Below are positions 1-11,298 of a DNA stretch of 64,000 nt, one piece after another. The position numbers and the translations under genes are program-made. The stretch covers positions 3,596,001-3,660,000 of the forward strand of contig JAECYW010000002.1 in the NCBI GenBank assembly GCA_023014335.1. Reading direction: 5' to 3'. Numbering within the stretch: position 1 is the first letter of the stretch; every line of letters starts with the position of its first letter. This DNA is from Galerina marginata (lineage: Eukaryota > Basidiomycota > Agaricomycetes > Agaricales > Galerinaceae). The notes below the pieces were generated by a model, which made no database searches, was not told where the DNA came from, and saw nothing but the letters and a program-made list of their open reading frames with translations.

Positions 1-41
1 GTAATTGATTAATAACAAAGTGAGATGTTATCTGATTGGAC

Positions 42-663
42 TAGTGTTTTGAAGTCTGGTCCAGTCTGGTTTTTTCACATTTTTGGCAAGGACGGGGACT
101 TTAACTGGTCCTAAAAATTTATAAATGTTCAGAAAACTGGACTGGACTGATGAGGACCAGTCCTCATTGGTTTTTTGCAGTCCTGGACCAGTTTTGGTTT
201 TAACCGGTTGCCAGCTGGTCTCAACTGGTTTTTTGATACATTAACATCAAGATTTAGTGTAGATATATGAACATAATTTGTAGAGATTATATATACCTTT
301 AAAACGAGTCCAAGAACATTAAATTCTATTGAGAATTGGCAATTATACGGAAATATTCACCATTTCCTACTCTTTTGGGAGTTTCAAAATGTTTTTTTTT
401 ATTTTTCAGTGTGAACTTTGTCTAAAATTATGATACATAGTGCGTTTTAAAGGAAAAAATAAGGGCTACAAAACTACTGGTTTGGACTGGTCCTAGGACC
501 GAAAACTGGTCCTAGGACCGAAAACTGGTCCTCAAAGACTGGTTTTTTTCCAGTTTTTCATTCTCAAATATCAAAAGACCAGACTGCTGGTCCAGTATTT
601 TTGCAGTCTGGTCTGGTCTTTTTGCAGTCTTTTCCAGTCTTAGGACCGGACTTCAAAACACTA
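42..663. mobile_element. hAT-type MITE nested in R2 copy 1
   Basis: Terminal inverted repeats TAGTGTTTTGAAGTC (left) and its complement (right) are flanked by 8-bp direct repeats GATTGGAC (34-41) and GATTGGGC (664-671), one mismatch. The TAGNG terminus and 8-bp duplication are hAT hallmarks. The interior is built from many copies of an ACTGGTCC-like motif and encodes nothing. The same insertion with the same flanks is in the other two R2 copies, so it predates R2 amplification. Confidence 0.7.
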
Positions 664-859
664 GATTGGGCTGATCCTGAACTCATTGGAAAGGTAATAA
701 AAAGATGCAGTTTATGGTATAAACCAGAAAATCACTAGTTTAGCTTGTACACAGTACTTATGCTTGCTATGCATTTGTAAAAGTAGTCTAAAGATATAAA
801 TCTAGTAAGTTATTGCTTTATATCAAGTTTTAATCCACACAGAAAGCAAAAAAAAAGGA

Positions 860-1400
860 TACAAAAGCGCCAGCAAAGCACTTTTCTAGCCTATACACAA
901 TCAACTGACATGACCTGTGCTAGGAAGAAAGCTATCTACAGATAAAAGTGCCCTAAAAACATATATCTAGCTATTTACTACTGTCTATCAAGGTTTACTT
1001 GACACAAAAAGGTAAAAAAAAGGTAAAAAAAAGCGCCAGCAAAGCACTTTTCTAGCCCACACACAGTCAACTGACATGACCTGTGCTAGAAAAGAAAGCT
1101 ATCTACAAATAAAAGTGCCCTAAAAACATATATCTAGCTATATACTACTGTCTATCAAGTTTTACTCTACACAAAAAGATAAAAAAGAGGTAAAAAAGCG
1201 CCAGCAAAGCACTCTTCCAGCCTCAGAATCTATACTAGGGACTATCTACTAATGAAAGTACATTAAAGACTCATTTTTTGCTAGTTAGTATTGAGTCTAT
1301 TAAGTTTTAAACTACATAAAAAGCACAGAAAAAAAGGGGGAAAAGTGCCAGCAAAGCACCTTTCTGCTTTATACAAACTTATAATGAATCTAAAAAGAAA
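860..1400 (+). repeat. ~165-bp tandem minisatellite
   Basis: Units starting GCGCCAGCAAAGCAC recur at about 868, 1,032, 1,199 and (as GTGCCAGCAAAGCAC) 1,345. Each start can form a short hairpin (GTGC...GCAC). The first two units are close copies and the later ones diverged. Related arrays sit at about 16,415-16,910 and 23,045-23,375 in the other R2 copies. Confidence 0.75.
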
Positions 1401-1423
1401 GAGACAACAGTTAGTAAGCTTTG

Positions 1424-1494
1424 ACCAGCATGTCATGGTATCCCTCCAGTGAGGGGTACACTATCGACCTATCCGGGTGGACTGACATGCTGGT
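1424..1494 (+). repeat. Three-way-junction palindromic motif, copy 1
   Basis: An outer 12-bp perfect stem (ACCAGCATGTCA / TGACATGCTGGT) encloses a second stem (GTATCCCTC / GAGGGGTAC) and a weaker third hairpin near CCTATCCGGG. It recurs at 16,967-17,037 and 23,437-23,507, with a diverged inverted version at about 14,181-14,256. It does not match a tRNA or hammerhead core. Confidence 0.6.
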
Positions 1495-2044
1495 AAAGAA
1501 GAAAGAAAGAAGTGATGAGCTGGCAGTTTATAACTATGTGACATATGTTACAAGTCACACAGATTTATCTAATCCAATAAGATAAGATAAGATAAGATAA
1601 GATAAGACAAGATAAGACAAGATAAAAAGATAACCCTAGTGTATTATATACTGGATCCTTCATACTTATAAATAATTGTATTGAATGTGGCCAAAGACAG
1701 AACTGCTTATATAAATTCCTATTTGGATATTATTTCTGTTAGCACAAGATCATGTTTAATAGGGTAGTTCTTGAAACCTTTTCAAAGCTGGTTTTATAAA
1801 TAATAGTACATTTAAAAGGCTTGAATTTTACAATTTTTTTGATATTATTTTTGTCAGAATTGATCCAGCAACAATTGAAAAAGACCAAAGGCAATATTTA
1901 ATGTGGCTCTGCAGAGTATCCTGTGGCTGTGCAAAATACCCATAGAAAGGCCTGAATTTTACAATTTTTTTGATATAAGTTTTGCAAGAATTGACCAAGT
2001 ACTGATATTTTAAATGTAAAATTAGAGATTTTATATTTTCTGTT

Positions 2045-2301
2045 GTGGCTGTGCTAACCCTAAGAGGACCGACGCGTCAGTCCTCTTAGGGTTTCTGAGG
2101 TTTCCTAGTGATAACAAGCCAACTGGACTGTACTCATAGGGTTAGCACAGCCACAACAAAAATCATATTTGTCTTGGTATCAATATTAAACCTCAGATTT
2201 ATATTTAAAATCCATTTCTGAAGTTTAAAATTTTAGGTGTGTTTTTGATTCTAACCCTAAGAGGACCGACGCGTTGGTCCTCTTAGGGTTAGCACAGCCA
2301 C
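2045..2301. repeat. Palindrome cluster with GTGGCTGTG / CACAGCCAC ends
   Basis: Two palindromes (2,045-2,092 and 2,251-2,301) have arms reading CTAACCCTAAGAGGACC and its complement around a GACGCGTC-type centre, with outer arms GTGGCTGTGC / GCACAGCCAC. A further half-copy is at about 2,137-2,157. The CCCTAA content is part of the palindrome and is not a telomeric array. Confidence 0.7.
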
Positions 2302-2992
2302 AACACAAAAAAAAATTATTTGGCTTGTTATCAATATTCAACCTCAGACTTCTATTTAAAAGGCATTTTCAATGCTTAAAGTTTTTGATGTGTTCATTTT
2401 TAGCATGTCAATTCTCCTGAGTTTGATTTCAAACCAACGGTAAACAGAAGTATTACATTGAAGGATATAGAAAGTACTAGGAGAAGTTGAACAAGACTTA
2501 CAACGAGTATTATTTATTACTGGAATGCAGTGGAAGTGATCTAGAAGTATATAAATAGATATACAACTGACATGAACCATGTTTGGTGACTGTTTAGTCA
2601 TATAAGCTATATATAAACCATAGCAACCAGAGCAAGAGCCTGTAAAGGACTGCAAAGTAAAAGAAGTGATATTTAATCACGTTACTGACAAAACCTAACC
2701 TTAGTTTAGGTGTCCAGGAACAAAAGCTAAAAATAGACCATAGCAACGGACATCAGACAACCATTTCCATGGTCAATAATGATTTTGACACTATTAGAAA
2801 AGTTTGTAGACTTTTAATTCAGGGTCGCTCACAAAAAATGAAGCAGTGGGAGAATTTCCAACCATCGCGTTAGGAATCATTTCCTTCTGCTATCGAGTGT
2901 AGAAAACGAGTTCTTTTACTACGTAAGAACTCGTAATGCCATCTGAGCTTATTAACGAGCCACCATCCAAATTATAAGGTTAGGGTTTATAT

Positions 2993-3105
2993 GTGGCTGT
3001 GAGGGCTCCATTGCGACGGAGGTCTCACAGCCACAACCAAAATTATAAGGTTAGGGTTTATATGTGGCTGTGAGGGCTCCGTCGAGACGGAGCCCTCACA
3101 GCCAC
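2993..3105. repeat. Two adjacent GTGGCTGTG palindromes
   Basis: Palindromes at 2,993-3,034 and 3,064-3,105 share the GTGGCTGTG / CACAGCCAC outer arms with those near 2,045 but carry a different core (AGGGCTCCGTC...GACGGAGCCCT). The second is a perfect stem. Both follow the phrase AATTATAAGGTTAGGGTTTA. Confidence 0.7.
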
Positions 3106-3235
3106 AACCAAAATTATAAGGTTAGGGTTTTCTGAAACTTGTTTTTATCACGTCTTTTACATTTTTTGTCTACATGTTTTATTAATCAATATAAATAATC
3201 AGAGTATAATATTATTTTCTTTTTCCAAGCAATTA

Positions 3236-3494
3236 AAGTTACATTCAATATGACATCATATATCTACTTGGACATTTTCTTATTATGATCAAGACTTATT
3301 GATTTATAGGTTTTTTTGGCTCATAGATGTTGTTGTTTAGGTTAGCCACCCCTCCTTCGCAAAGCTCAGGGGGGCCCCCAAGATGCTAACCTAAACAACA
3401 ACATCTATGAGCCAAAAAGACTTATAAATCAATAAGTCTTGATCGTAATAAGAAAATGTCTGAGTAGACATGATGTTCAAATATAATGTAACTT
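3236..3494. mobile_element. Foldback element
   Basis: Two arms of about 110 bp are inverted copies, from AAGTTACATT at 3,236 to AATGTAACTT ending at 3,494, separated by a GC-richer spacer of about 40 bp. No coding potential. Target duplication was not resolved. Confidence 0.65.
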
Positions 3495-3641
3495 AAACTG
3501 TTAAAAAAATAAAATAATAGTGCAGACTGCTTCTAAAACTGTCACATTTTGCATGTTACTTCATTCATTGTAAATGCTTATTGTTTTAGCATGTAAGTAC
3601 AGCCATTAGTATGACGTAGCTGAATATTAAAGCTATGTAAG

Positions 3642-6600
3642 CACTTCAGTGGCCCCTACTTAGGTACCCGGCGGGAACTTTAATATGGCGTATATAACCT
3701 ACCCATGGGGGTGTCTACAAAAAAAATAAAAAATAAAAAACAGCAGCTACAATTTATAAAAATTGTTAAAAATTTCAAAAATAAAAATGTTTTTGTTATA
3801 AAAACATGAGAAATATTTTAAAATTGTAGAAAAGTTTTAACAGGAAATAGAAATAGTTATAGATTTGTTTTTTTTAATAGGTGCCAGGGGTCTTTTTATA
3901 GAAATATTAAATTGTAGCTAGCAGCTCAACCAGGGTAGATAGATAGAATCTGTAAAGAGATCTTGTCATGCAACCCTGAGTACTATGTATCCTCCAAAAA
4001 TTGAAGCAATCCAGAGGTATGAATTCTTCTACCCACAAAATAAATTTGGTACTGCAGGTTTTTCACAAGTCATTCAATAAATTTACTATAGTCTAGCTGC
4101 AAGTCTTCCGCAAATAGTCTGAATAACAGTATCATTGATAGTGCTAATATAGCAAAATATATTCAAAGTACTATGGATGGAAAAAAACAATTTAAATGAT
4201 AAAAATTTCCAAATCAAATACAATCATCCACTGGCTAATGTTACACCACCACTGAGTGTTACACTTTTATAACTCAGTCAAAAATGCCTATTTTTTGACA
4301 AAATAAAAATTTCCTGTGAGCTGTATGCATGCCCCATGACTGGGTAAATTTCAGAGGGATTGGATAATATTTAACTGAGAAATGACAAGCCCAAAATCCC
4401 TCGAATTGGCTCACCACTCAGTGTTACACCAGTGTTTGAGGAACAACTTTGCAAGAAGTGGACAAGATCATCTGAAATTTTGACTGAAAGAAGTAATCGA
4501 ATTATAAAGATTTGTGATATAGTTGTTAAGGGCAAAAGTGATGCTAAAAAATTTTATTTTTATTTTTAAGTTTCAGTGAAACATTAGCCAGTGCATGACT
4601 GTAGAATATTGGATGTTTTGACCAGTTACAAAGTGCAAAAATAATGCTTAATATATATTGTCTTATGCAAAGGTCAAAAAAATGGATGTTTTATAAGATC
4701 TCAAAATGTAAAAAATGTTAAAAGAGTGAAAGACTTAGCAATTTAAAATGTAATATCTATCGAATTTAACATCATCTTGTAGCTCTGAATTTTCTTGATT
4801 TTCTGATATTTAAATCATGGCAATTGGATAAAAACTGAGCAAGTTATAGTCAAATTACATTTTGAAAGAGAAGCGTTCAAAAGTGTATTTTGTGTTTTTC
4901 TTGGCAAGTAAGGCACCAAGTCACATGACACTAAAAGATTCTAGATCAGAAAAAATAGCTCCACATTTTCTATTTATAGACCCTGACCTGAAAATGCCTT
5001 TTTGGAACTAGTTCTATTTATAGATTAAACTGATATTTATGAACTATTTATATACTATGGTGAATTCTAAATACATTTTGCTTTTCTATTTTAGACCTAA
5101 ACTCTGATATATCTATATTTAGAACAAGTTCTATTTTTAAATTTTGACCCTGAACTTCCTTTTTTAGAAAGTGAGCGTACTTTACGACCATCTCCAAAAT
5201 TGGTTTTAGAACCATTTCTATTTTTAGATTGAAATTTTGAAACTTCCTTTTCTGGTAATATTTGGAGCTCTAATTTAAGCATTTTCTATTAATAGATTAA
5301 TTCTTAAACCTTCAGTATAATAATCTATTTATAAATTATTTTTAGACACCAATGATAACTGTATTGTTTCTATTTATAGATAAGTCATTTAAATTTATAA
5401 ATAATCATCTATTAACATAAGAACTATTTCTATTTATAGATTATTGATCTAATCAAATATATTTAGCTATATTTAGATCACAACTACTTTTCAAATTAAT
5501 TATACTCTTAGTCTATTTTTAAAAATATATAAAGATATTCAAATATAATTAGATGTAGATCAGGTCTAATAATGGCAGACAGAAAAATATCCAAAAAAGA
5601 AAGTGTCTTTTAAACATTATACTCTATATTTAGACTAATTTCCAATATAGATCATGTAATGATTTGCTTTTTATACTGAGAAATTAGCCAAATCTGATAA
5701 GTTCTAAAAATAGCTCTCAATCTCTATGGTTTGAGCCAAAATTGATCACTGGTTGTGTTACAGGCTATTTGGTCAACTTAAAAATCCAAAAAATCTTTCT
5801 AAAGCAGCAAGCAGAGTGCAAACACTCTTCCACACTGTGACAATCACAGGCAACTACTGTTTTAACACTCATGTATAACTTGATCTATGTTCTGTCAAGT
5901 TCTTGCCTCTTTTTTAAACTTGGATCAATCCCTTTTTTGTCGATTATCATTTCTTTTTTGACAAGCAGTAGCAGCAGATAAGATTAGATAAAAAATGATT
6001 AGTCAGCTACTACTTTAAACTCTTGCTTGACCCAGACTGACAAGCTCTGTTACGATCCAATTCTAAGTCCTTTGCTTCCACAATTCCGATTCCAAAGTGT
6101 CTGTCATTCCAACTGGAATGCAAACAGACACTTCTCAGAATCATTCATTTCTTCCCACACAATCCTCATGTTATCCTCATGTTGGTAAGGATCAGGTCCC
6201 GAGGCTTCTTTCTGCAGTATATCTTACTGAGGGAGGTCTTCCCAAGTTTCAGAGTTGCGGAGTTGGGAACAACTCTGCTCTTATATTTAAAGACTTGTAA
6301 TTACACCTTAGGACTTCAGTCTGAATATTAGTTTATCCACCTGCATAACCTTGACATCTTATCGCTCTCATATATCTAAGTCGTTCACTTCCATAAATTA
6401 GAACATGTCATTAGGCTAGGCACAGTTCATAGCTGAGGCCAAAGCCCTGTTTGTTCCGTTCTGCATTCCGCGTTCTGTCAGAATCTCAGAATCTTGAAAC
6501 GTCAGACTCAGTCTTAATAAGCTCAACTTTTATTCTTGGATTTCACACCTTAGTCTGGTGTTCAATCCTTGACTTTCCTCTTCTTCTTAGTCTGGATGAC

Positions 6601-9583
6601 ACTCTTGAGTCCAATCTTTACACATGCTGTGATCAAACTTTTGATCCCTCACCAACACCTGGCCAATGCCAAAATTACATCTAGTAATACCCAAGGGGCT
6701 GTGCCTGGAAGATTCTGAGACATGAAGTACCCTGTTAATGTTTCTTTGGCTGCATCTGGACTGAAACCATTAGGCCTTTTGCTGTAAATGACACTATGCC
6801 ACCTCACTGCTCTCTCTTATTTCCCAGTACTGATATCATATTATGCATAAATTTACAGCTACGTTCATATTGATAGCCTGAACTGCTAAAATTACACACA
6901 TAGCTCACTTAGAATTCTTCCCTGAGCAGGGTCCAAAGTTATAGCGAGCCGACATCCGGCTCTCTAATTTTGATGGCCAGGCTCATCAGCTCACATTCGA
7001 GACTCTTGGCTAGGACAGATTTAGAGTCCACTGCAAGTCTGCCTAGATATGTAAATTTCAAGTGATGGCCTATCAATATGAACTTAGCTGTAATCCAAAT
7101 ATGGGTATGTATACAGGCTATTAATAGATCTGATGAATGCTGATTTAATTATATGTTCCAAAAATAGATTACATTCACTTGTTCTAATTTCTTTAATAGA
7201 ATTATATATCTATATAACAGTATGAGCTATTTTTAGAACTAATTTTATTTGGCTAATATCTTAGTATAAAAAGTAAATGATCACATGATCAATACTGTAA
7301 AATGGTCTAAATATAGAAAACAATATTCTAAAATACTATTTCCTTGCTAAAAGATTTTTCCATCTGCTAAATCAGACATGCAAAACCTGATAATGATTTT
7401 AATGGTGCTTAACTATTTTTAGAATTGACCTTGTTTAACTTATATATAAATTTGACTACTTTTAAAGATAATCAGTCATAATATTCTAAAAATAGACTGA
7501 TAATATGATTAATTTGAAAAGTAGTTGTAATCTAAATATAGCTAATATGTTTGATGGGTAATCTATAAATAGAGATAGTTCCTATATTAATAGCTGATTA
7601 TTTATAAATTTAAATGACTTATCTATAAATAGAAACAATACAGTTATCATTGGTGTCTAAAAATAATTTATAAATAGATTATTATACTGAAGGTTTAAGA
7701 ATTAATCTATTAATAGAAAATGCTTAAATTAGAGCTCCAAATATTACCAGAAAAGGAAGTTTCAAAATTTCAATCTAAAAATAGAAATGGTTCTAAAACC
7801 AATTTTGGAGATGGTCGTAAAGTACGCTCACTTTCTAAAAAAGGAAGTTCAGGGTCAAAATTTAAAAATAGAACTTGTTCTAAATATAGATATATCAGAG
7901 TTTAGGTCTAAAATAGAAAAGCAAAATGTATTTAGAATTCGCCATAGTATATAAATAGTTCATAAATATCAGTTTAATCTATAAATAGAACTAGTTCCAA
8001 AAAGGCATTTTCAGGTCAGGGTCTATAAATAGAAAATGTGGAGCTATTTTTTCTGATCTAGAATCTTTTAGTGTCATGTGACTTGGTGCCTTACTTGCCA
8101 AGAAAAACACAAAATACACTTTTGAACGCTTCTCTTTTTCAAAATGTAATTTGACTATAACTTGCTCAGTTTTTATCCAATTGCCATGATTTAAATATCA
8201 GAAAATCAAGAAAGTTCAGAGCTACAAGATGATGTTAAATTCGATAGATATTACATTTTAAATTGCTAAGTCTTTCACTCTTTTAACATTTTTTACATTT
8301 TGAGATCTTATAAAACATCCATTTTTTTGACCTTTGCATAAGACAGTATATACCAAGCATCATTATTGCAGTTTGTAACTAGTCAAAATATTCAATAATC
8401 CATCTAATTTAGACATAATTTATATAAGACTCGCAGTGACTTGGCTAATAATATAGTAAATTCATCATATTTTATGTATTGCTTACAGAAAACTTGTAGT
8501 GAATGACTTGGAAAAAGCCTGCAGTATCAGCATAATATATCTATAAGCTTATATGAATGCTATATGTATTTATTCAATACAAAAATCAATCATTTTAATT
8601 TTTTTTTTTACAGTAGTTTTGTTAAGTCTGACATTCTGAGAATCCAAGGTTCAAAGATTTGGCCTCAGCTATGAACTGTGCTTAGCCTAATGATGTGCCC
8701 CAATTTATGGTCAGGAGACCACAAGGTCAGCATCTTGACTTAAGGCGTATTTCGGAAGTGAACAACTTAGATAGATGAAAGCAATAAGATGTCAAGGTTA
8801 TGCAGGTAGTTAAACTAATATTCAGACTGAAGATCTAAGTGGTAATTACAAGTCTTTAAATATAAGGGCAGAGTTGTCCTCAACTCCACAATTATGAAAC
8901 TCGGGAAGACCTTGGTAAGATATGCTGCAGAAAGAAGCCTTGGGAGGAGATGCCTACCAACTTGAGGATAACACAAGAACAAGTATGGGAAAGTACTCCG
9001 CATCTGAGATACGGACCAGAAAGGAGTATGTCTGCTTAGACGTGCCAGAACAGATTGTCAGAAAGATTGGACTTGGAACAAAATCATGACAAGTTTTGGT
9101 CTTAATATCACACTATATGACATCTTATGATCTTTATACAGATCCTTGTCATATATTTTGGCTAGCCCACAAATGCCAAATTTATTTTGTGGGTAGAAGA
9201 ATTCATACCTCTGGATTGCTTCAATTTTTGGAGGATACATAGTACTCAGGGTTGCATTACAAGATCTCTTTACAGATTCTATCTATCTACCCTGGTTGAG
9301 CTGCTAGCTACAATTTAATATTTCTATAAAAAGACCCCTGGCACCTATTAAAAAAAACAAATCTATAACTATTTCTATTTATTGTTAAAACTTTTCTACA
9401 ATTTTAAAACATTTCTCATGTTTTTATAACAAAAACATTTTTATTTTTGAAATTTTTAACAATTTTTATAAATTGTAGCTGCTGTTTTTTATTTTTTATT
9501 TTTGTTGTAGACACCCCCATGGGTAGGTTATATACGCCATATTAAAGTTCCCGCCGGGTACCTAAGTAGGGGCCACTGAAGTG
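3642..9583. mobile_element. 5.9-kb non-autonomous element with ~2-kb terminal inverted repeats
   Basis: The ends are inverted copies starting CACTTCAGTGGCCCC, and the match continues inward for about 1.9 kb (3,642 to about 5,540 against about 7,470-9,583). The element is flanked by ATGTAAG at 3,635-3,641 and again at 9,584-9,590, a 7-bp target-site duplication. The right arm carries an extra block of about 630 bp (about 8,545-9,177), part of which is an inverted copy of 6,090-6,460 from the centre. Matching 61-codon frames on opposite arms are a consequence of the inversion. No transposase is present. The superfamily is uncertain; hAT- or KDZ-like groups make 8-bp duplications. Confidence 0.75.
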
Positions 9584-9591
9584 ATGTAAGT

Positions 9592-9760
9592 GGCATAAAG
9601 CTATGCATGTCAGTATTGCACAGCCTCTAAAGCTATGCATGTATCACGCAGCCTGTAAAGCCAAGAAAGTAGTATTGCGCAGCCCTAAAGCTATGAACAT
9701 AGTATTGTGCAGCCTGTAAAGCCAAGAAAGTAGTATAGCATAGCCCTAAAGCTATGAGAG
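9592..9760 (+). repeat. Imperfect ~36-bp direct repeats upstream of the SET gene
   Basis: About five imperfect units contain TAAAGCTATG followed by AGTATTG and CGCAGCC or a variant. They sit directly between the inverted-repeat element and the TATA box of the next gene, so they could be promoter elements. Part of the motif (AAAGCTATG) is also left of the 5.9-kb element, so that element inserted into this array. Confidence 0.55.
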
Positions 9761-9766
9761 TATATC

Positions 9767-9773
9767 TATATAA
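9767..9773 (+). promoter_or_regulatory. TATA box of the SET-domain gene
   Basis: TATATAA lies 40 bp before the proposed ATG at 9,813, with a pyrimidine-rich stretch (CTTCAATTTCTTTCACC) just before the start, as is usual for fungal core promoters. Confidence 0.5.
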
Positions 9774-9812
9774 GATTCCAGGATACAACAATCTTCAATT
9801 TCTTTCACCTCA

Positions 9813-10889
9813 ATGGCTGACACTGCACTTACTTACACCTCTTATCATGCTATGGCATGGAATCAAGGCGATCTCAACAAATCTTCTCTTGTGAATGACT
9901 TGTCTCTTTTTATCCTTCTCTCTCAGGCTATACTTCACATTGACCCTCTTATCATCAATGCTCTTTTTGGTCAACAAAAGGAAAAATCCAAGAACAGAAG
10001 TCATAATATCCAAACCATCTCTCTCAATACAAATATGGAACCTTTTGGTCACTCTATCATTTGGTCTATGTTTGAAAAGGTCAAGGACAACCTTAATTTT
10101 CAAGATCTACTTGGATATATAGCCACTGTGGAAAAGCTTGCAACCAGTATTCTTCTTCATTATCCTGCACTTGTCTGGGAAAACAAGAAAAAAGAAAGTT
10201 TGGAAACTCTGTCTTGGTGGGTTTTAAAATATCTATCTATCTATATACTATTAATATTGCCTCACAGGTGTATCACCGCCTATAGTTTGGTTATTAATCC
10301 AGCAGCCATAGTGCATCTTAAGGTCAAACCTCTTGGCCATGCTAAACAAAAAGGTTTTGCAATCTATGCCAACAAGGACATCATACAAGGAGAATACATC
10401 CAAGAACTCCTTGGTTTAATGCCAGAGGATCGTGCTGAAAAGTATACTGATCTGTCCACAATCACTCCTCATGAAAACAACCGCAATGATGGCTCCTTTG
10501 AAGAAAAACTCTTGATTGGACCTATTAGGTTCATTAACCATCGCTGTGTTTCTTATAATGTTGAGGTGAGTTTCAATTCTTGTTTACAAGTATTTAATAT
10601 TAATAAATCCGGATAGTTTATTGCTATTCGAAACACATATTCTTTTACCATTATGGCAACAAAGAATATCAAAGCCAAGGAAGAAATCTTGCTTTGCTAT
10701 GGGGTTGACTACTTCAAGGAGAATAGAGCTGAATGCTTATGTGAAGATTGCAGGGAAATACCAGATGAGGAGGAGGAGGCAGAAGCATCTAAGAAGGATG
10801 AAGGTCAGATTAACATTGAGGAGAGAGACAAAGCCAAAAAGAACAAAAGAGCGAAACAAAAAGAGCAACGCAAGCTGGGACCAAATTAA
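9813..10889 (+). CDS. SET-domain protein (probable lysine methyltransferase), three exons
   Basis: Exons are 9,813-10,216, 10,268-10,565 and 10,617-10,889. Both 51-bp introns have GT...AG ends, and the joined frame gives 324 residues. The N-terminal half is unrecognised. The C-terminal part has SET landmarks: KGFAIYANKDI (start of SET), RFINHRC (NHxC motif, SAM and catalytic pocket), then after the second intron KEEILLCYGVDYF (GEE-I...Y element) and CLCEDC, a post-SET-like cysteine cluster. An acidic and lysine-rich tail follows. Such enzymes methylate lysines of histones or other proteins using SAM. The second intron is supported because splicing joins NVE to FIAIRNT, the usual SET order. 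The gene sits alone between a 5.9-kb inverted-repeat element and an R2-type terminus, so it may be carried by a transposon. Substrate unknown. Confidence 0.75.
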
Positions 10890-11058
10890 TGTAGCTACAT
10901 ATGTATTTGACTATACAAACAATGAATATCTTTATTCATTTGCTTTGAAAGACAAGCTCAAAGAAGTAGTAATTTAGAGAGCAATATATGCTATTAGAGA
11001 AGTTAAAGAGAGAAAAAAACCTCTAAACTGCAATGCTTAATAGCGCTATCAAGAAGCT

Positions 11059-11298
11059 CTAACCCTAGTTTAGGTTTCTTGGCACACAAGCTAAAAATAG
11101 ACCATAGCAACCGGCATCAAACAACCATTCCCATGCTCAATAAAAATTTCCCACTGTTACAAAAATTTGTAGACTTTTAATTCAGGGTCAGTCACAAAAA
11201 ATGAAGCAGTGGGAAAATTTCCAACGTTCGCGTTAGGAATCATTTCTTTCCGCAACCGAGTATAGAAAACAAGTTCTTTTACTACGTAAGAACTCGTA
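11059..11298 (+). mobile_element. R2-type 3' terminus
   Basis: Homologous to the last 240 bp of R2 (compare 2,693-2,932), from CTAACCCTAGTTTAGG to the terminal hairpin ending in AAGAACTCGTA at 11,298. No matching 5' terminus is visible between 2,933 and this point. It either belongs to an element whose left end was lost, or bounds a larger unit containing the SET gene. Confidence 0.65.

Larger units (their letters stand above)
1..2932 (+). mobile_element. R2-type hairpin-ended element, copy 1 (5' end outside window)
   Basis: This stretch is nearly identical to 22,126-25,264 and similar to 15,570-19,550, so it is a dispersed repeat; the left part lies outside the window. In order it holds a hAT-like MITE, a tandem minisatellite, a three-way-junction motif, a GATAA microsatellite (about 1,578-1,625) and palindromes. 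It ends at 2,932 in a perfect hairpin, ACGAGTTCTT / AAGAACTCGT with a 9-base loop. No protein-coding frame is convincing; short open frames are in non-conserved positions. It appears non-autonomous. The transposase class is unknown. Confidence 0.75.

Noticed and set aside
1424..1494. Hammerhead ribozyme in the three-way-junction motif
   Set aside because: The CUGANGA and GAAA core sequences are absent around the three stems.
5097..7905. Two identical 61-codon open frames on opposite strands (5,097-5,282 and 7,720-7,905)
   Set aside because: They lie at mirror positions in the long inverted repeats. The composition is that of the AT-rich repeat, with no start context, so they are chance frames duplicated by the inversion.
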